NCBI GenBank assembly: GCA_937120475.1
Contig: CAKZJV010000007.1
Coordinates: 2,496,068-2,560,067 of the forward strand
DNA length: 64,000 nucleotides
DNA from: an uncultured Cryomorphaceae bacterium
GTDB taxonomy: Bacteria; Bacteroidota; Bacteroidia; Flavobacteriales; Schleiferiaceae
Direction of reading: 5' to 3'
Position numbers and translations under genes: made by a program
Notes under the pieces: model-generated
Told to the model about the DNA's origin: nothing
Databases searched by the model: none
Seen by the model: the letters and a program-made list of their open reading frames with translations, nothing else
Shown here: positions 8,575 through 16,918 of the stretch, piece by piece
Position numbering within the stretch: position 1 is the first letter of the stretch
Layout: the number at the start of each line of letters is the position of its first letter

Positions 8575-9213
8575 ATGAAAAAGATTTTAACTGTATTAAG
8601 CTTTTTGCTTTTAGCATTCACTATGGGCAGTTGCTCCAAACCTGGAACGGATAAAACGAAAAAATCTGCCATTCCGCCTCCGGTAGAAAATTATTGCATG
8701 GGTTGTGGGTTTTCTTCAGATCCAAATGAGCACTGTGATTCACAACGAGGATGTGTTCAGGATATAGGTGAAAATTGCCCTGAGGAGGAAATTAACGCTA
8801 TAGCACAAGCAAATAGCCTTCCGTATATGCTCAACCTCCAGACCGGATATGACATAAGAGATAATTTTTTAGTCAAAACTTATAAGGGACAATCCTACAT
8901 AACATATTACTACCGCTTAGGTGAATACGCCTATGATAACAATCTTATCACCTTAAGTAATGTTGGAAGTTATTATAATCTGGCAATGGAGACGATTACT
9001 GTAGCCAATATTTTACAGTTTGGAAATGACTCAGATATTCCCATTACTACCGGGTTTAAGCAAACGGCTCTCCCTTTTATTGTTGACTATAGAGCTATGG
9101 CATCTGATCCTGACATACTCTCATATCTCACTAATATTGAATCAGATCTTAATCACTTTGAGAATAAAACCAGATTAGAAGTCTTGAATGAAATCGGTTG
9201 GGTCGGTAATTAA
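8575..9213 (+). CDS. small lipoprotein of unknown function
   Basis: 212 aa from the ATG at 8575, which precedes a typical lipoprotein signal 'KKILTVLSFLLLAFTMGSC' with the lipidation Cys at 20. An upstream in-frame TTG at 8545 would only add an unlikely leader. After the lipobox come four further Cys in 'YCMGCGFSSDPNEHCDSQRGCVQD' and 'ENCPEEE'. The rest has no family I recognise. It is predicted to be a lipid-anchored periplasmic or outer-membrane protein. It stands alone, with a strong terminator 13 bp after the stop. Confidence 0.75.
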   Translation: MKKILTVLSFLLLAFTMGSCSKPGTDKTKKSAIPPPVENYCMGCGFSSDPNEHCDSQRGCVQDIGENCPEEEINAIAQANSLPYMLNLQTGYDIRDNFLVKTYKGQSYITYYYRLGEYAYDNNLITLSNVGSYYNLAMETITVANILQFGNDSDIPITTGFKQTALPFIVDYRAMASDPDILSYLTNIESDLNHFENKTRLEVLNEIGWVGN

Positions 9214-9225
9214 GTAGATCATCTT

Positions 9226-9261
9226 ATCCAAAAAGCCTGTAGTTAAGCAGGCTTTTTGGAT
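9226..9261. terminator. strong rho-independent terminator
   Basis: ATCCAAAAAGCCTG pairs perfectly with CAGGCTTTTTGGAT (14 bp) around loop TAGTTAAG. A/T runs on both arms allow function in both directions. It lies just after the lipoprotein gene. Confidence 0.88.
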
Positions 9262-9288
9262 AAATTTTGGACTTACTTGTCCTCACGA

Positions 9289-9394
9289 GTTCGAATTCAA
9301 TATTTTCTACCTGCCTGCATTGGTTCGCCCGGTTAGAAGATCCTTATTATCCACGATGATTGCCTAAAACCCTGAGATAAGCAGGGCTTTTATG
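9289..9394 (+). other. diverged tRNA-Ala 3'-end and terminator remnant
   Basis: GTTCGAATTCAATATTTTCTAC (9289-9310) matches the tRNA-Ala 3' end GTTCGACTCCGATATTCTCCAC at 17 of 22 positions. About 60 bp later comes AAACCCTGAGATAAGCAGGGCTTTT, a weakened version of the tRNA terminator. A CCTGCCTGC half-palindrome lies between them at about 9310. The orientation is the same as at 985-1395. It is either a dispersed old repeat copy or chance resemblance strengthened by order. Confidence 0.4.
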
Positions 9395-9413
9395 TCAAGG
9401 CAGAAGAGTGGTT

Positions 9414-9632
9414 TCAATCCGGCAGCTCTTCACATACATAACCGGTGGACTTCATCAAGTCTGATACCTCCCCTTCCGAGAGGTTGCCGGAAGTTTCGAT
9501 CCGCAGGATATTATCTACATCTTCGGTATCGATACTCCAGCGCGCGATCACAGGGTGGTAGTTAAGAACGTTCTGGACCGCTTTAATAGCGGCCTTGCTG
9601 CCGATGTTGGTTTTTAATACCAGGATAGACAT
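9414..9632 (-). CDS. small HMA-fold-like protein without a CXXC motif
   Basis: 72 aa with the length and alternation of a ferredoxin-like heavy-metal-associated domain ('ILVLKTNIGSKAAIKAVQNVLN...WSIDTEDVDNILRIE...LMKSTGYVCEEL'). The metal-binding CXXC of CopZ or P-type ATPases is absent; its only Cys is C67. It is therefore probably a regulatory or protein-binding relative, not a copper chaperone. It lies 13 nt downstream of a 57-aa membrane protein gene on the same strand, so the two form a likely mini-operon. Confidence 0.65.
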   Translation of the reverse strand: MSILVLKTNIGSKAAIKAVQNVLNYHPVIARWSIDTEDVDNILRIETSGNLSEGEVSDLMKSTGYVCEELPD

Positions 9633-9645
9633 AATCCGTCAATGG

Positions 9646-9819
9646 TTAAGAAACCCCCAGCCCTTTAAAGGCTTCATAAACCAGGAAAGCCGGCCACACC
9701 ATGGCTTTCAAGAACCCTAATACACCTAACCAAAATCCGGTGGCGTTAGAGATATAGTATGTGGCTGCTCCAATAAATCCGAGGAAATAAACGCAGCTAA
9801 AACCGTTACTAGTTGTCAT
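9646..9819 (-). CDS. 57-aa membrane protein
   Basis: Reading the minus strand from ATG at 9819 to TAA at 9646 gives 57 residues: MTTSNGFSCVYFLGFIGAAT, then YYISNATGFWLGVLGFLKAM, then VWPAFLVYEAFKGLGVS. Two hydrophobic segments (about 9-23 and 29-48) are typical of small two-pass inner-membrane proteins, many of which in Bacteroidota lack names. Clean codons, a tight 13-nt gap to the HMA-like gene and an empty upstream region support it. Function unknown. Confidence 0.65.
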   Translation of the reverse strand: MTTSNGFSCVYFLGFIGAATYYISNATGFWLGVLGFLKAMVWPAFLVYEAFKGLGVS

Positions 9820-9843
9820 AATATTTGTTTTAAGTGATTGGTT

Positions 9844-10365
9844 TTAATATTCATCGTTACGGAAAATCAGGTTGGTATATCCTTTGGTTTCAATTTTAGA
9901 ATGGGTTATACGCACTTTTTCGGCCCGAAACTCACTGCTATCCTCGAGCACCAGTAAAAGGGAGTCAGATTCAAATTCACTCATATGAACCCTGGCTGAG
10001 GTATGCACCTTAATCTTCTGTAAAGAACCTGCCATAATGCGAATTGGAAAATCCGTGTTGATGGCCTGTTCAGGAAGGTCTTCCAGAATGAGGTTATTGT
10101 CTTTCCAATGTATTTGTCCGGCCAGCTTACCTTCATCCTGGTGAAGCTGTACACGGAAGCCAAGGCCCTGAATAATGTGAACGTTCCAATTTTCACCCAC
10201 TTCCAGTACCCGAATTTCCTTTTGTGAGAGGGTTTCATAACCTCCTTTCCTTTCATTTTCTGCCGAACCCCGGTAACCGGTTTCCCTGAGGACAAAAAGG
10301 CTTGCAGTAAAGCTGGCCAAAAGCAAAAGGCTAAGTACAAGCAGTATCTTTTTACTGGTTTTCAT
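9844..10365 (-). CDS. exported GIN/DUF2807-like beta-helix protein
   Basis: 173 aa from ATG at 10365, where 'MKTSKKILLVLSLLLLASFTASLFV' forms a signal or anchor helix. The upstream in-frame start would only extend into the GntR gene. The body ('VGENWNVHIIQGLGFRVQLHQ', 'DFPIRIMAGSLQKIKVHTSARVHMSEFESDSLLLVLEDSSEFRAEKV') has the short repeating beta strands of the head GIN / DUF2807 domain common in Bacteroidota. It overlaps the GntR stop by 14 nt and is the last gene of the ABC-GntR operon, which suggests a role in the envelope condition that operon handles. Confidence 0.7.
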   Translation of the reverse strand: MKTSKKILLVLSLLLLASFTASLFVLRETGYRGSAENERKGGYETLSQKEIRVLEVGENWNVHIIQGLGFRVQLHQDEGKLAGQIHWKDNNLILEDLPEQAINTDFPIRIMAGSLQKIKVHTSARVHMSEFESDSLLLVLEDSSEFRAEKVRITHSKIETKGYTNLIFRNDEY

Positions 10366-10732
10366 GACCTTGATCTTGTTTGAAGCGATGATAGAAGTCG
10401 GTAAGGTCTTCAAGGGAAAGGCCTAGCAATTCCATTTCTTTGAATAAACGTGGTAGCTCCTGTTTCAGGAAGTCATTCTTCCGTAAGGCTTTGGTCTTGT
10501 CAAAACCTTCTTCTGACACAAAGTAGCCTATGCCGCGTTTATTGAAAATAATGCCCTGATCCTGCAGATAGGTATAGGTTCTCATAATGGTGTTGGGGTT
10601 TACTTCGGTAGTTACAGCCATTTCGCGTACCGAGGGAATGCGGTCACCCGGTTTCCATTGGCCCAGTAAAATGTTTTCACAGAACCGTTCTGCGATCTGG
10701 AGATATATTGCCTGATGATCCTTAAACTCCAT
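10352..10732 (-). CDS. GntR-family (YtrA subfamily) transcriptional regulator
   Basis: 126 aa from the ATG at 10732, which overlaps the permease stop by 1 nt (TAATG). Residues 1-75 are a winged helix-turn-helix ('IYLQIAERFCENILLGQWKPGDRIPSVREMAVTTEVNPNTIMRTYTYLQDQGIIFNKRGIGYFV'). The short C-terminal tail (~50 aa, helical) is that of the YtrA subfamily, which lacks a large ligand domain and represses ABC transporter operons it belongs to. The 8-6-8 inverted repeat at 12351-12372 upstream of the first gene is the natural operator candidate. Confidence 0.9.
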   Translation of the reverse strand: MEFKDHQAIYLQIAERFCENILLGQWKPGDRIPSVREMAVTTEVNPNTIMRTYTYLQDQGIIFNKRGIGYFVSEEGFDKTKALRKNDFLKQELPRLFKEMELLGLSLEDLTDFYHRFKQDQGHENQ

Positions 10733-11493
10733 TACACTTCTTTTTCCCGGATTGCCAAAAAGGTGATGAACCAACTTAAGGGGGCCAGTAACCACCAAAA
10801 AAGGACCTTGGCCACCAACCATATCCAATGATGGCTGAAATGGTCAAAATATTCACAATGGTAGCCGTGGCATTCGTGGGGACTGAGAAACAGTTCTTTC
10901 ATAATGAAGTAAGCAGCCAGCAGACAAAGGCCGGTAAAAACACTGATTACCCCTATGGTTTTGGCAAAGGCATACCCCCTGAACTGTACGGACCCAAGCA
11001 GGAACAGGCTTTGCAGAACCAGATAGAACTGTATTGCGCTTACGGCTTTAGGGTTAAGTGGGTTGAAGGGTTGGAAGTCTACTTCCGGGAAGAGTAACTG
11101 CCCTAAGGGGTTGGCTAGCCAGGTATAGAGAGTAAAGGCTACGGTATAGAGGCAGGTCCATCCCAAAGAAGTCAGAAGCCATTGGCTGAGGAATTTTTCA
11201 AAAGCCGAGGCAGGAAGGGCTAAAAAGTGGTATCGCTTTAAGGGATGTCCCAGGTCGCGAAAGGCCAGGCTACTAAGTATAAACCCGGTAATGAGCAGGC
11301 TGGAGGTAAAGTCGCCATAATGGGTGAAAACCTTTTGTGCAGGCTCTACGTAAAGGTTCAATAACATAGAAACGAAGAACAGCAGGTTAAAAACAATGAG
11401 AAAGGTCATGGTTACACCCTTCCGGCTCCGGGCCAGTTGTAATTTTAAAAGTGCCCAGAAACGAGCTGGTTCAAAATGGTTTAGTAATGTCAT
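10732..11493 (-). CDS. ABC-2 type permease subunit with His/Cys-rich loop
   Basis: 253 aa with about six hydrophobic segments (30-50, 65-80, 105-125, 155-170, 178-198, 225-248) and 4-nt overlap with the ATPase gene upstream. It should form the membrane half of the exporter. Between the last two helices, residues 204-222 contain six His and two Cys (H206, C208, H209, H212, C213, H218, H221, H222), unusual for such permeases and compatible with metal binding. Substrate unknown. Confidence 0.85.
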   Translation of the reverse strand: MTLLNHFEPARFWALLKLQLARSRKGVTMTFLIVFNLLFFVSMLLNLYVEPAQKVFTHYGDFTSSLLITGFILSSLAFRDLGHPLKRYHFLALPASAFEKFLSQWLLTSLGWTCLYTVAFTLYTWLANPLGQLLFPEVDFQPFNPLNPKAVSAIQFYLVLQSLFLLGSVQFRGYAFAKTIGVISVFTGLCLLAAYFIMKELFLSPHECHGYHCEYFDHFSHHWIWLVAKVLFWWLLAPLSWFITFLAIREKEV

Positions 11494-12335
11494 GGCTGGC
11501 GGCTGAATATCTCCGTGATTTTTTCTTTACGGCTGAGAACCGCATTAAAGAGTATCTCAAGGTTGATGTGAGTGGAGTAACCTTCTGTATTTTCCTTTAC
11601 CACGGTATGGCCACCCAGGGCCGGTTCCGCGTAAATAACCGTTGCGGGGTCGGGCACCCCGGATTCCCGTGATATAGTCAGATGCCTGCTGATTTGTTCC
11701 AGGTAGGCGTGCAAAACCACCTCGCCTTCATCCAGAATAATGACCGGGTCAATAAGTGTCTCCATATCCCTCGCCTGGTGGGTGGAAATGATGAAAATAC
11801 GTTCATCGGAAATAGCATTAGCCAAAACCTTTCTAAGTTGACTTTTGGAAGGAATGTCCAAACCATTGGTAGGTTCGTCCAACATGAGAAAAGTACAATT
11901 TGTGGCTAAGCCGAATGAAAGCAGAAATTTTTTCTTCTGCCCATAAGAGAGCTTATCGAGTTTTTGATAACCGGATAACTGGAATTCACGCAGGTATTCC
12001 TGAAAGTGGATTTGATTAAAATGCGGATAAAAAGGGCTATAACGTTCTACGTAGGTTTCAACTCTGAGGGGCGGTAAGTCGAATTCCTCCGAAAGGAGGA
12101 ACACCTCCCTTAGAAGGAAGGGACTGCGCTTTTGAGGTTCAAAATCACCAACCTCTATTCGACCGCTTTTGGTAAACAGGAGTCCGGCTATTAGCTTAAG
12201 GAGCGTGGACTTGCCCGCTCCGTTTTTACCTAGTAAGCCGTAAATGTTGCCCGGTAAGAGCTTCAGACTCAGTTTCTGAAAGAGAGGCTCATTGCTGCGG
12301 TAATGAAAACTTATGTCTTGGATCTGAACCAACAA
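11490..12335 (-). CDS. ABC transporter ATP-binding protein (YtrB-like)
   Basis: 281 aa with intact nucleotide-binding motifs: Walker A GKNGAGKS (36-43), signature LSYGQ (129-133), Walker B FLMLDEP (149-155) and switch His186 in 'ISTHQARDME'. First gene of a four-gene minus-strand operon (ATPase, permease, GntR, GIN protein). The C-terminal ~60 residues extend past the core domain, as in YtrB/BcrA-type ATPases linked to peptide antibiotic resistance. It powers the permease at 10732-11493. Confidence 0.92.
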   Translation of the reverse strand: MLVQIQDISFHYRSNEPLFQKLSLKLLPGNIYGLLGKNGAGKSTLLKLIAGLLFTKSGRIEVGDFEPQKRSPFLLREVFLLSEEFDLPPLRVETYVERYSPFYPHFNQIHFQEYLREFQLSGYQKLDKLSYGQKKKFLLSFGLATNCTFLMLDEPTNGLDIPSKSQLRKVLANAISDERIFIISTHQARDMETLIDPVIILDEGEVVLHAYLEQISRHLTISRESGVPDPATVIYAEPALGGHTVVKENTEGYSTHINLEILFNAVLSRKEKITEIFSRQP

Positions 12336-12350
12336 AATCGTATTGTTTTA

Positions 12351-12372
12351 GTGTATTACTTTACTAATACAC
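12351..12372. promoter_or_regulatory. candidate GntR operator upstream of the ABC operon
   Basis: GTGTATTA and TAATACAC are perfect inverted repeats separated by CTTTAC, centred about 26 bp upstream of the ATPase start. Position, symmetry and AT-rich arms fit autoregulation by the YtrA-like repressor encoded in the same operon. The stretch 12373-12572 beyond it is AT-rich and holds no gene I can support. Confidence 0.55.
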
Positions 12373-12572
12373 CGCAATAGTACATCAAATTTTTCTATTC
12401 TATCCATAAACGACTAAAAAATTTTAACCAGGTAAAATGGAGGCTTGATATAATCAAAAAACTTAAGTTGTTTATTATCAGGGTGCTTGTGCTGAATGAA
12501 TGTTTGACAACTACCCCTTGAAAAAAAGACAAACAGTTAATGGGGGATGTGAAAGGAATTAGGTATTTGATC

Positions 12573-13038
12573 CTACCTCTTGAAAGGTGAAGCCGGCCTA
12601 ATTAAACGGGTTTCTGGAAGCCTGGTAGATGGCAAATAAATTGCCTGGCTAAATAAGATATTGATTTCTTTTTGTTCGCTTTTGGCCAGTAATTCCACGT
12701 ACTTGATGCGGGAATTAATAAGCTGCACTCCCTGCGAATTCACCAGGAATAAGGAACTTTCCTTCGCGTTGAACTTTCGCTCTTTCCCGTTTAACAAACC
12801 CCGGGAATCCTCAACCATTTGAGTTGATATGTCCAATTGGTGGTTCAAGGCATCCCATTCGTTGAGGGAAGACCGTATTTGGTTATTCAGCAAGCTGTCA
12901 TTAAACAAGAGAACAAAATCTGCGGAGAGGGCCGTGTTTATTTTTTGGGGCCTCTTTTCTTTAGCCAGTCCCAGCGGCAAGGTACCTTACTGCCATAGGT
13001 AAACCGATAGTTGCGGGGCCGTATTATTTACTTCCAGG
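12573..13038 (-). pseudogene. decayed, internally deleted copy of the downstream tolC-like gene
   Basis: Codon by codon it matches residues ~240-460 of the TolC-family protein encoded at 15518-16918 ('INTALSADF.PLFNDSLLNN', 'RSS.NEWDA', 'LDISTQMVED', 'LFLVNS..VQLINSRIK'). Reading starts as N-T-A-P-Q-L-S-V-Y-L-W-Q and meets TAA where the intact gene has Glu. A further 285 bp (95 codons) are missing, joining LLNN directly to Q(I/M)RSS. The 3' end is also altered. An ATG at 12980 leaves a 135-codon open frame after the nonsense codon, but it covers only a fragment of the domain. No gene is seen from 13039 to 13278. Confidence 0.88.
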
Positions 13039-13278
13039 CCGCCCGGGTTATCCAGCGTACAAAGCTGATGATGGAGTGAGGGTGGAAGGTTTGCCCTTAA
13101 ATTTTTCAAAACTTTTTCTGTCAGAAAAAAGCGGATGCAATCGGGTGGATTATAACCCAAAGTATAAATACAATGCTTGAAGTGAGAGTTTTACCAAAGT
13201 GTGCTTTCACTTAAGAAAGAGTAATTAAAGCTTTAAAAAACTAAATTGGTAGAGTCTATTAACATTAAACTCTACTCT

Positions 13279-15462
13279 ATGAGACGTAAAAACTACTCTT
13301 TACGGGCTAAGCTTCTTTTTGCTTTGGCCTTTGCTTCAACGGGCTTTCTTTCGGCCCAGAATGAACCTGAACCCTGCGGTACAGAAGTCCCGGAAGGGTT
13401 TTATGAAGAAATGCAAATCCGTATGAAAGACATACGCGAACACGGCAAGGGTAAAGCCATGTCTGCATCTACCTTGCCGGTGCAGTTTATTATTTGCCGT
13501 AATAACGATGGAAGCAGCCCGGCACTTAGCAGTGCTCAAAAAACCAATGTAATGAATGAGATTAATGGGGCCTATGCCTCCATGAACATTGCTTTTTATG
13601 AGGCTGCATCGGAATTGTATATCGACAATTCCACCTGGAACAGTTCTTTTAACAAATCTGATGATTACCTGCTACCCGCTTATGAGGTAGCTAACGTGAT
13701 CAACATTTTTGTATTTAAGACCATTATGAGCGGTAGTAGCAGTATTTGCGGATACGCCAAGTTTCCGAACGGAGGCGTAAATGACAACCGCATCATTATT
13801 CAAACCTCCTGTTCTCAGAATGGCTCTACCACTGCTCATGAGTTGGGTCATTATTTCTCTATCTTTCATACCCACCAGGGTGGCAACGAACTGGTAAATG
13901 GTTCCAACTGTACCTATGCTGGCGACCTGTTTTGCGATACCCCGGCAGATCCCAACATAAGTGGTGATGTGAATACATCCTGTATATACACCGGAACGGA
14001 TACCGATGCTAACGGTGATCCTTATGCTCCCGATCCCAATAACATCATGTCCTATTCGCGTAAATCGTGCCGTACCGATTGGAGCACCGAGCAAGAGAAC
14101 GCCATTGTTGCGAGCCTCAACACCGACCGAAGTTACCTGCTGGATGGTGCCATTGTTTCTACTTTCCCCTATAGCGAGGGTTTTGAAAGCGGGTTCGGAG
14201 GCTGGACCAACCAGAGTGGTGATGACATTGATTGGACGCGTGATGCTAACGGAACTACCTCTTCCAGTACCGGCCCTTCATCCGGGCAGGCGAGTACATA
14301 TTACCTGTACACCGAGTCCAGCGGAAACGGTTCCGGATACCCAGGTAAAGTGGCGGACCTGGTGAGCCCTGAGATTGACCTGGGAGCACTTAACAATCCT
14401 GTTTTGGAATTTGGTTACCATATGTATGGCTCCAGCATGGGCACTATGGAGGTGTCGGTAAGCACCAATGGCGGTACATCCTGGACCTCAGTATGGTCAG
14501 AGACGGGAGACCAGGGCAATAACTGGTTTACTGCTGAGGTAAGCCTGGCCGATTATTTTGGGGAGCAGATCCTAATACGTTACCGCGGAACCACTGGTTC
14601 AAGCTACCGCAGCGATATGGCTATTGATAATGTGAGTGTTCGGGAAAGTGATGACAACACCAGCGTGATTAATACCTTTCCTTACATAGAAGGTTTTGAA
14701 ACAGGTCTGGGCGTGTGGACTAACGGAAGCAGTGATGATTTTAACTGGAGCCGCAATAGCGGAACCACACCCTCCTCATCCACTGGCCCTTCCGATGCTC
14801 AAAGTGGTACATATTACCTATACACCGAGTCCAGTGGCAGTAATCACCCATCCAAAGTAGCAGATTTCATTAGCCCATCGGTTTACCTTACCACTCTTAC
14901 GAACTCTGAACTGCAATTCGGCTATCACATGTATGGCTCAGCCATGGGTACTTTGAGGGTTTACGTGAGTACCAATGGAGGCTCATCCTGGGTACAGGAA
15001 TGGTCTCAGATTGGCAACCAGGGTAATAGCTGGAACACTGCTACGGTAGATATTTCAGCTTATGACGGACAAACGATCCTGATCCGCTTTGAGGGAACTA
15101 CCGGTAGCAGCTATACCAGTGATATATCCATCGACAATATCCGTATCGATGGAACCGGGGGTTTGGATGAGGAAGTTATCAATCTGAACCTATTACGGCA
15201 AAATGTTTCAGGTATCAGCTTATATCCGAACCCGGTGAAAGGTAATACAGTAAACCTGGAAGTGGATAATTACAGCGGTGCGGTTTCAGGTATTTTAAGA
15301 ATTGTGGGCATTGATGGTAAAGCAGTATATCAGAAAGAACTACAGTTACAAGAGGGAAGCAACGAGTTCCAGGTAGATGTCTCAGCTTTGAGTCATCAAC
15401 TGTACCAGGTTGTTATTATTCTGGATGATCGGGAGGTACTAAGCACCCCAATGTTACGCTAA
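13279..15462 (+). CDS. secreted M43-like (cytophagalysin) zinc metalloprotease with T9SS domain
   Basis: 727 aa from ATG at 13279, which begins the signal peptide 'RRKNYSLRAKLLFALAFASTGFLSAQ'; the earlier TTG at 13246 only adds a leader. The catalytic domain (about 60-290) has zinc motif HELGHYFSIFH (H187, E188, H191, H197), with Ser where M43 enzymes usually have Gly, and a Met-turn in 'PNNIMSYS'. Two homologous MAM-like beta-sandwich domains follow (about 295-455 and 465-630; each 'FPY.EGFE.G...W.N.S.DD..W.R'). A T9SS type A sorting domain comes last ('LYPNPVKGNTVNLEV'). Predicted role is extracellular proteolysis for nutrient uptake. Confidence 0.92.
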   Translation: MRRKNYSLRAKLLFALAFASTGFLSAQNEPEPCGTEVPEGFYEEMQIRMKDIREHGKGKAMSASTLPVQFIICRNNDGSSPALSSAQKTNVMNEINGAYASMNIAFYEAASELYIDNSTWNSSFNKSDDYLLPAYEVANVINIFVFKTIMSGSSSICGYAKFPNGGVNDNRIIIQTSCSQNGSTTAHELGHYFSIFHTHQGGNELVNGSNCTYAGDLFCDTPADPNISGDVNTSCIYTGTDTDANGDPYAPDPNNIMSYSRKSCRTDWSTEQENAIVASLNTDRSYLLDGAIVSTFPYSEGFESGFGGWTNQSGDDIDWTRDANGTTSSSTGPSSGQASTYYLYTESSGNGSGYPGKVADLVSPEIDLGALNNPVLEFGYHMYGSSMGTMEVSVSTNGGTSWTSVWSETGDQGNNWFTAEVSLADYFGEQILIRYRGTTGSSYRSDMAIDNVSVRESDDNTSVINTFPYIEGFETGLGVWTNGSSDDFNWSRNSGTTPSSSTGPSDAQSGTYYLYTESSGSNHPSKVADFISPSVYLTTLTNSELQFGYHMYGSAMGTLRVYVSTNGGSSWVQEWSQIGNQGNSWNTATVDISAYDGQTILIRFEGTTGSSYTSDISIDNIRIDGTGGLDEEVINLNLLRQNVSGISLYPNPVKGNTVNLEVDNYSGAVSGILRIVGIDGKAVYQKELQLQEGSNEFQVDVSALSHQLYQVVIILDDREVLSTPMLR

Positions 15463-15489
15463 AACCAATATTCCTCTAATTTTTAACTC

Positions 15490-15519
15490 AGCATCCCGGA
15501 TATTTCGGGATGCTTTTTT
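15490..15519. terminator. bidirectional terminator between convergent genes
   Basis: AGCATCCCG and CGGGATGCT pair perfectly (9 bp) across GATATTT, followed by six T. It sits between the protease gene (+) and the tolC-like gene (-) and touches the stop codon of the latter. Confidence 0.85.
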
Positions 15520-16918
15520 AGTAAATAGAGAATAAATTACCCTGGCTGAAGAGGATGTCCAGTTCTTTCTGCTCCCGTTTGGAGAGTAGTTCCAGGAATT
15601 TAATACGGGAATTAATAAGCTGCACTTCCCGCGAGTTTACCAGGAATAAGGAGCTTTCCCCTGCGTTGAACTTTCGCTGTTCCCCGTTTAATAAACCCTG
15701 GTAATCCTCAACCATTTGAGTTGAGATATCCAATTGGTCGTTCACGGCATCCCATTCATTAATGGAAGAGCGCATCTGGTTATTCAGGGCTTGTTGTTTG
15801 TATTCCAGTTCCAACTGGGTTTCCTGAACGTATATGTTAGCCAGCTTCAGGTCACCACGCTCCTTCCGTAAAAAAAGCGGGAAGCTAAACTCAAGCCCCC
15901 AGGTGTAATTGGCTGAGTTATAATTGGCCCAGGTTTCATCACCCATAGGTTCCAGCAGGGCGTTGTATTTCAGGTTAAGCTCAGGCTTCAAACGTTCCCG
16001 TTTTAAACGCCTGTCCAGTTCAAGCTCCTGCACCTTATAGCGGTATTGTTGCAAGGCCGGGTGGTTATTCAGCAAACTGTCATTAAACAGGGGAACAAAA
16101 TCTGCGGAGAGGGCCGTGTTTATTTCCGGAGGCCTCGTTTCTTCAGCCAGCTCCAGCGGCAAAGTACCTTCCTGCCATAAGTAAACCGAAAGTTCCAGGG
16201 CCGTATTATTTACTTCCAGGGTTGCTTGTCTGAGGCTCATCTGCCGGTTTTGCAGCTGTAGCCCGGCTTCCAGGGTATCAATACGCGGACGTTCCCCGAT
16301 AACGGCCCTCTTACGAACCGCATCCATCCGTATGGATGCTGCTTCTACCGCTTCGCGGTAAACCTCCTGGGCGTGATAGGCGCGAAACCAGTCCCAGTAA
16401 GCCTTCCCGGCTTTCTGGAGCAGTTCGTTCAACATGAGTTGCTGCTGTACTTTGGTACTTTCCCTGAAAATACGGGCCTTACGAACCTCAGTCCTCCGTT
16501 GATCTACAATGAGGTTCTGACCAACGGGCAAGGATAAGCCAGCGTACCACAAACCATTTTGCGGAACATTTTCCTGGGGGTTCAAAAAGAGGCCATCGTT
16601 GGTTTCATAACCCCCTGCAATGTCTAAACCTAACCAGGTAGGAACCTTTAACCCTCCGTGGATCTGGCTGTAGTAATTTTTGCCATCAAAATATTTCTGA
16701 TCCACCGTGCCAAAGGTTTTAGGATCAAAATTTCCCTTTGATTTCAGGAAGTTGGCTTCACCACGTTCCACCATTAAGGCCGCCTGTTGAGACATCGGGT
16801 GGTGCTTCTGCACTATATCCATAAATTCCTGATAGGTAAAAATTTCTCCTTCCGGATTTTCCTGGGCTAAAAGAGCCTTCGAAACCAGCAGGATCAGGAT
16901 GATGAAGCGGTACTTCAT
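15518..16918 (-). CDS. TolC-family outer membrane efflux protein
   Basis: 466 aa with signal peptide 'KYRFIILILLVSKALLAQ'. Two long helical repeats typical of TolC/OprM ('VRKARIFRESTKVQQQLMLNELLQKAGKAYWDW', 'LFLVNSREVQLINSRIKFLELLSKREQKELDILFSQG') are seen. It forms the outer-membrane channel of a tripartite exporter. Its ATG overlaps the HlyD-like gene by 4 nt. Two copies of TGGTTATTCAG occur 285 bp apart within it (15777-15787 and 16062-16072); these explain the deletion in the decayed copy at 12573-13038. Confidence 0.9.
   Translation of the reverse strand: MKYRFIILILLVSKALLAQENPEGEIFTYQEFMDIVQKHHPMSQQAALMVERGEANFLKSKGNFDPKTFGTVDQKYFDGKNYYSQIHGGLKVPTWLGLDIAGGYETNDGLFLNPQENVPQNGLWYAGLSLPVGQNLIVDQRRTEVRKARIFRESTKVQQQLMLNELLQKAGKAYWDWFRAYHAQEVYREAVEAASIRMDAVRKRAVIGERPRIDTLEAGLQLQNRQMSLRQATLEVNNTALELSVYLWQEGTLPLELAEETRPPEINTALSADFVPLFNDSLLNNHPALQQYRYKVQELELDRRLKRERLKPELNLKYNALLEPMGDETWANYNSANYTWGLEFSFPLFLRKERGDLKLANIYVQETQLELEYKQQALNNQMRSSINEWDAVNDQLDISTQMVEDYQGLLNGEQRKFNAGESSLFLVNSREVQLINSRIKFLELLSKREQKELDILFSQGNLFSIY

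Noticed and set aside
10828-11097. 89-aa plus-strand frame inside the permease gene
   Set aside because: It is antisense to a clear membrane protein gene in a 1-4 nt overlapping operon.
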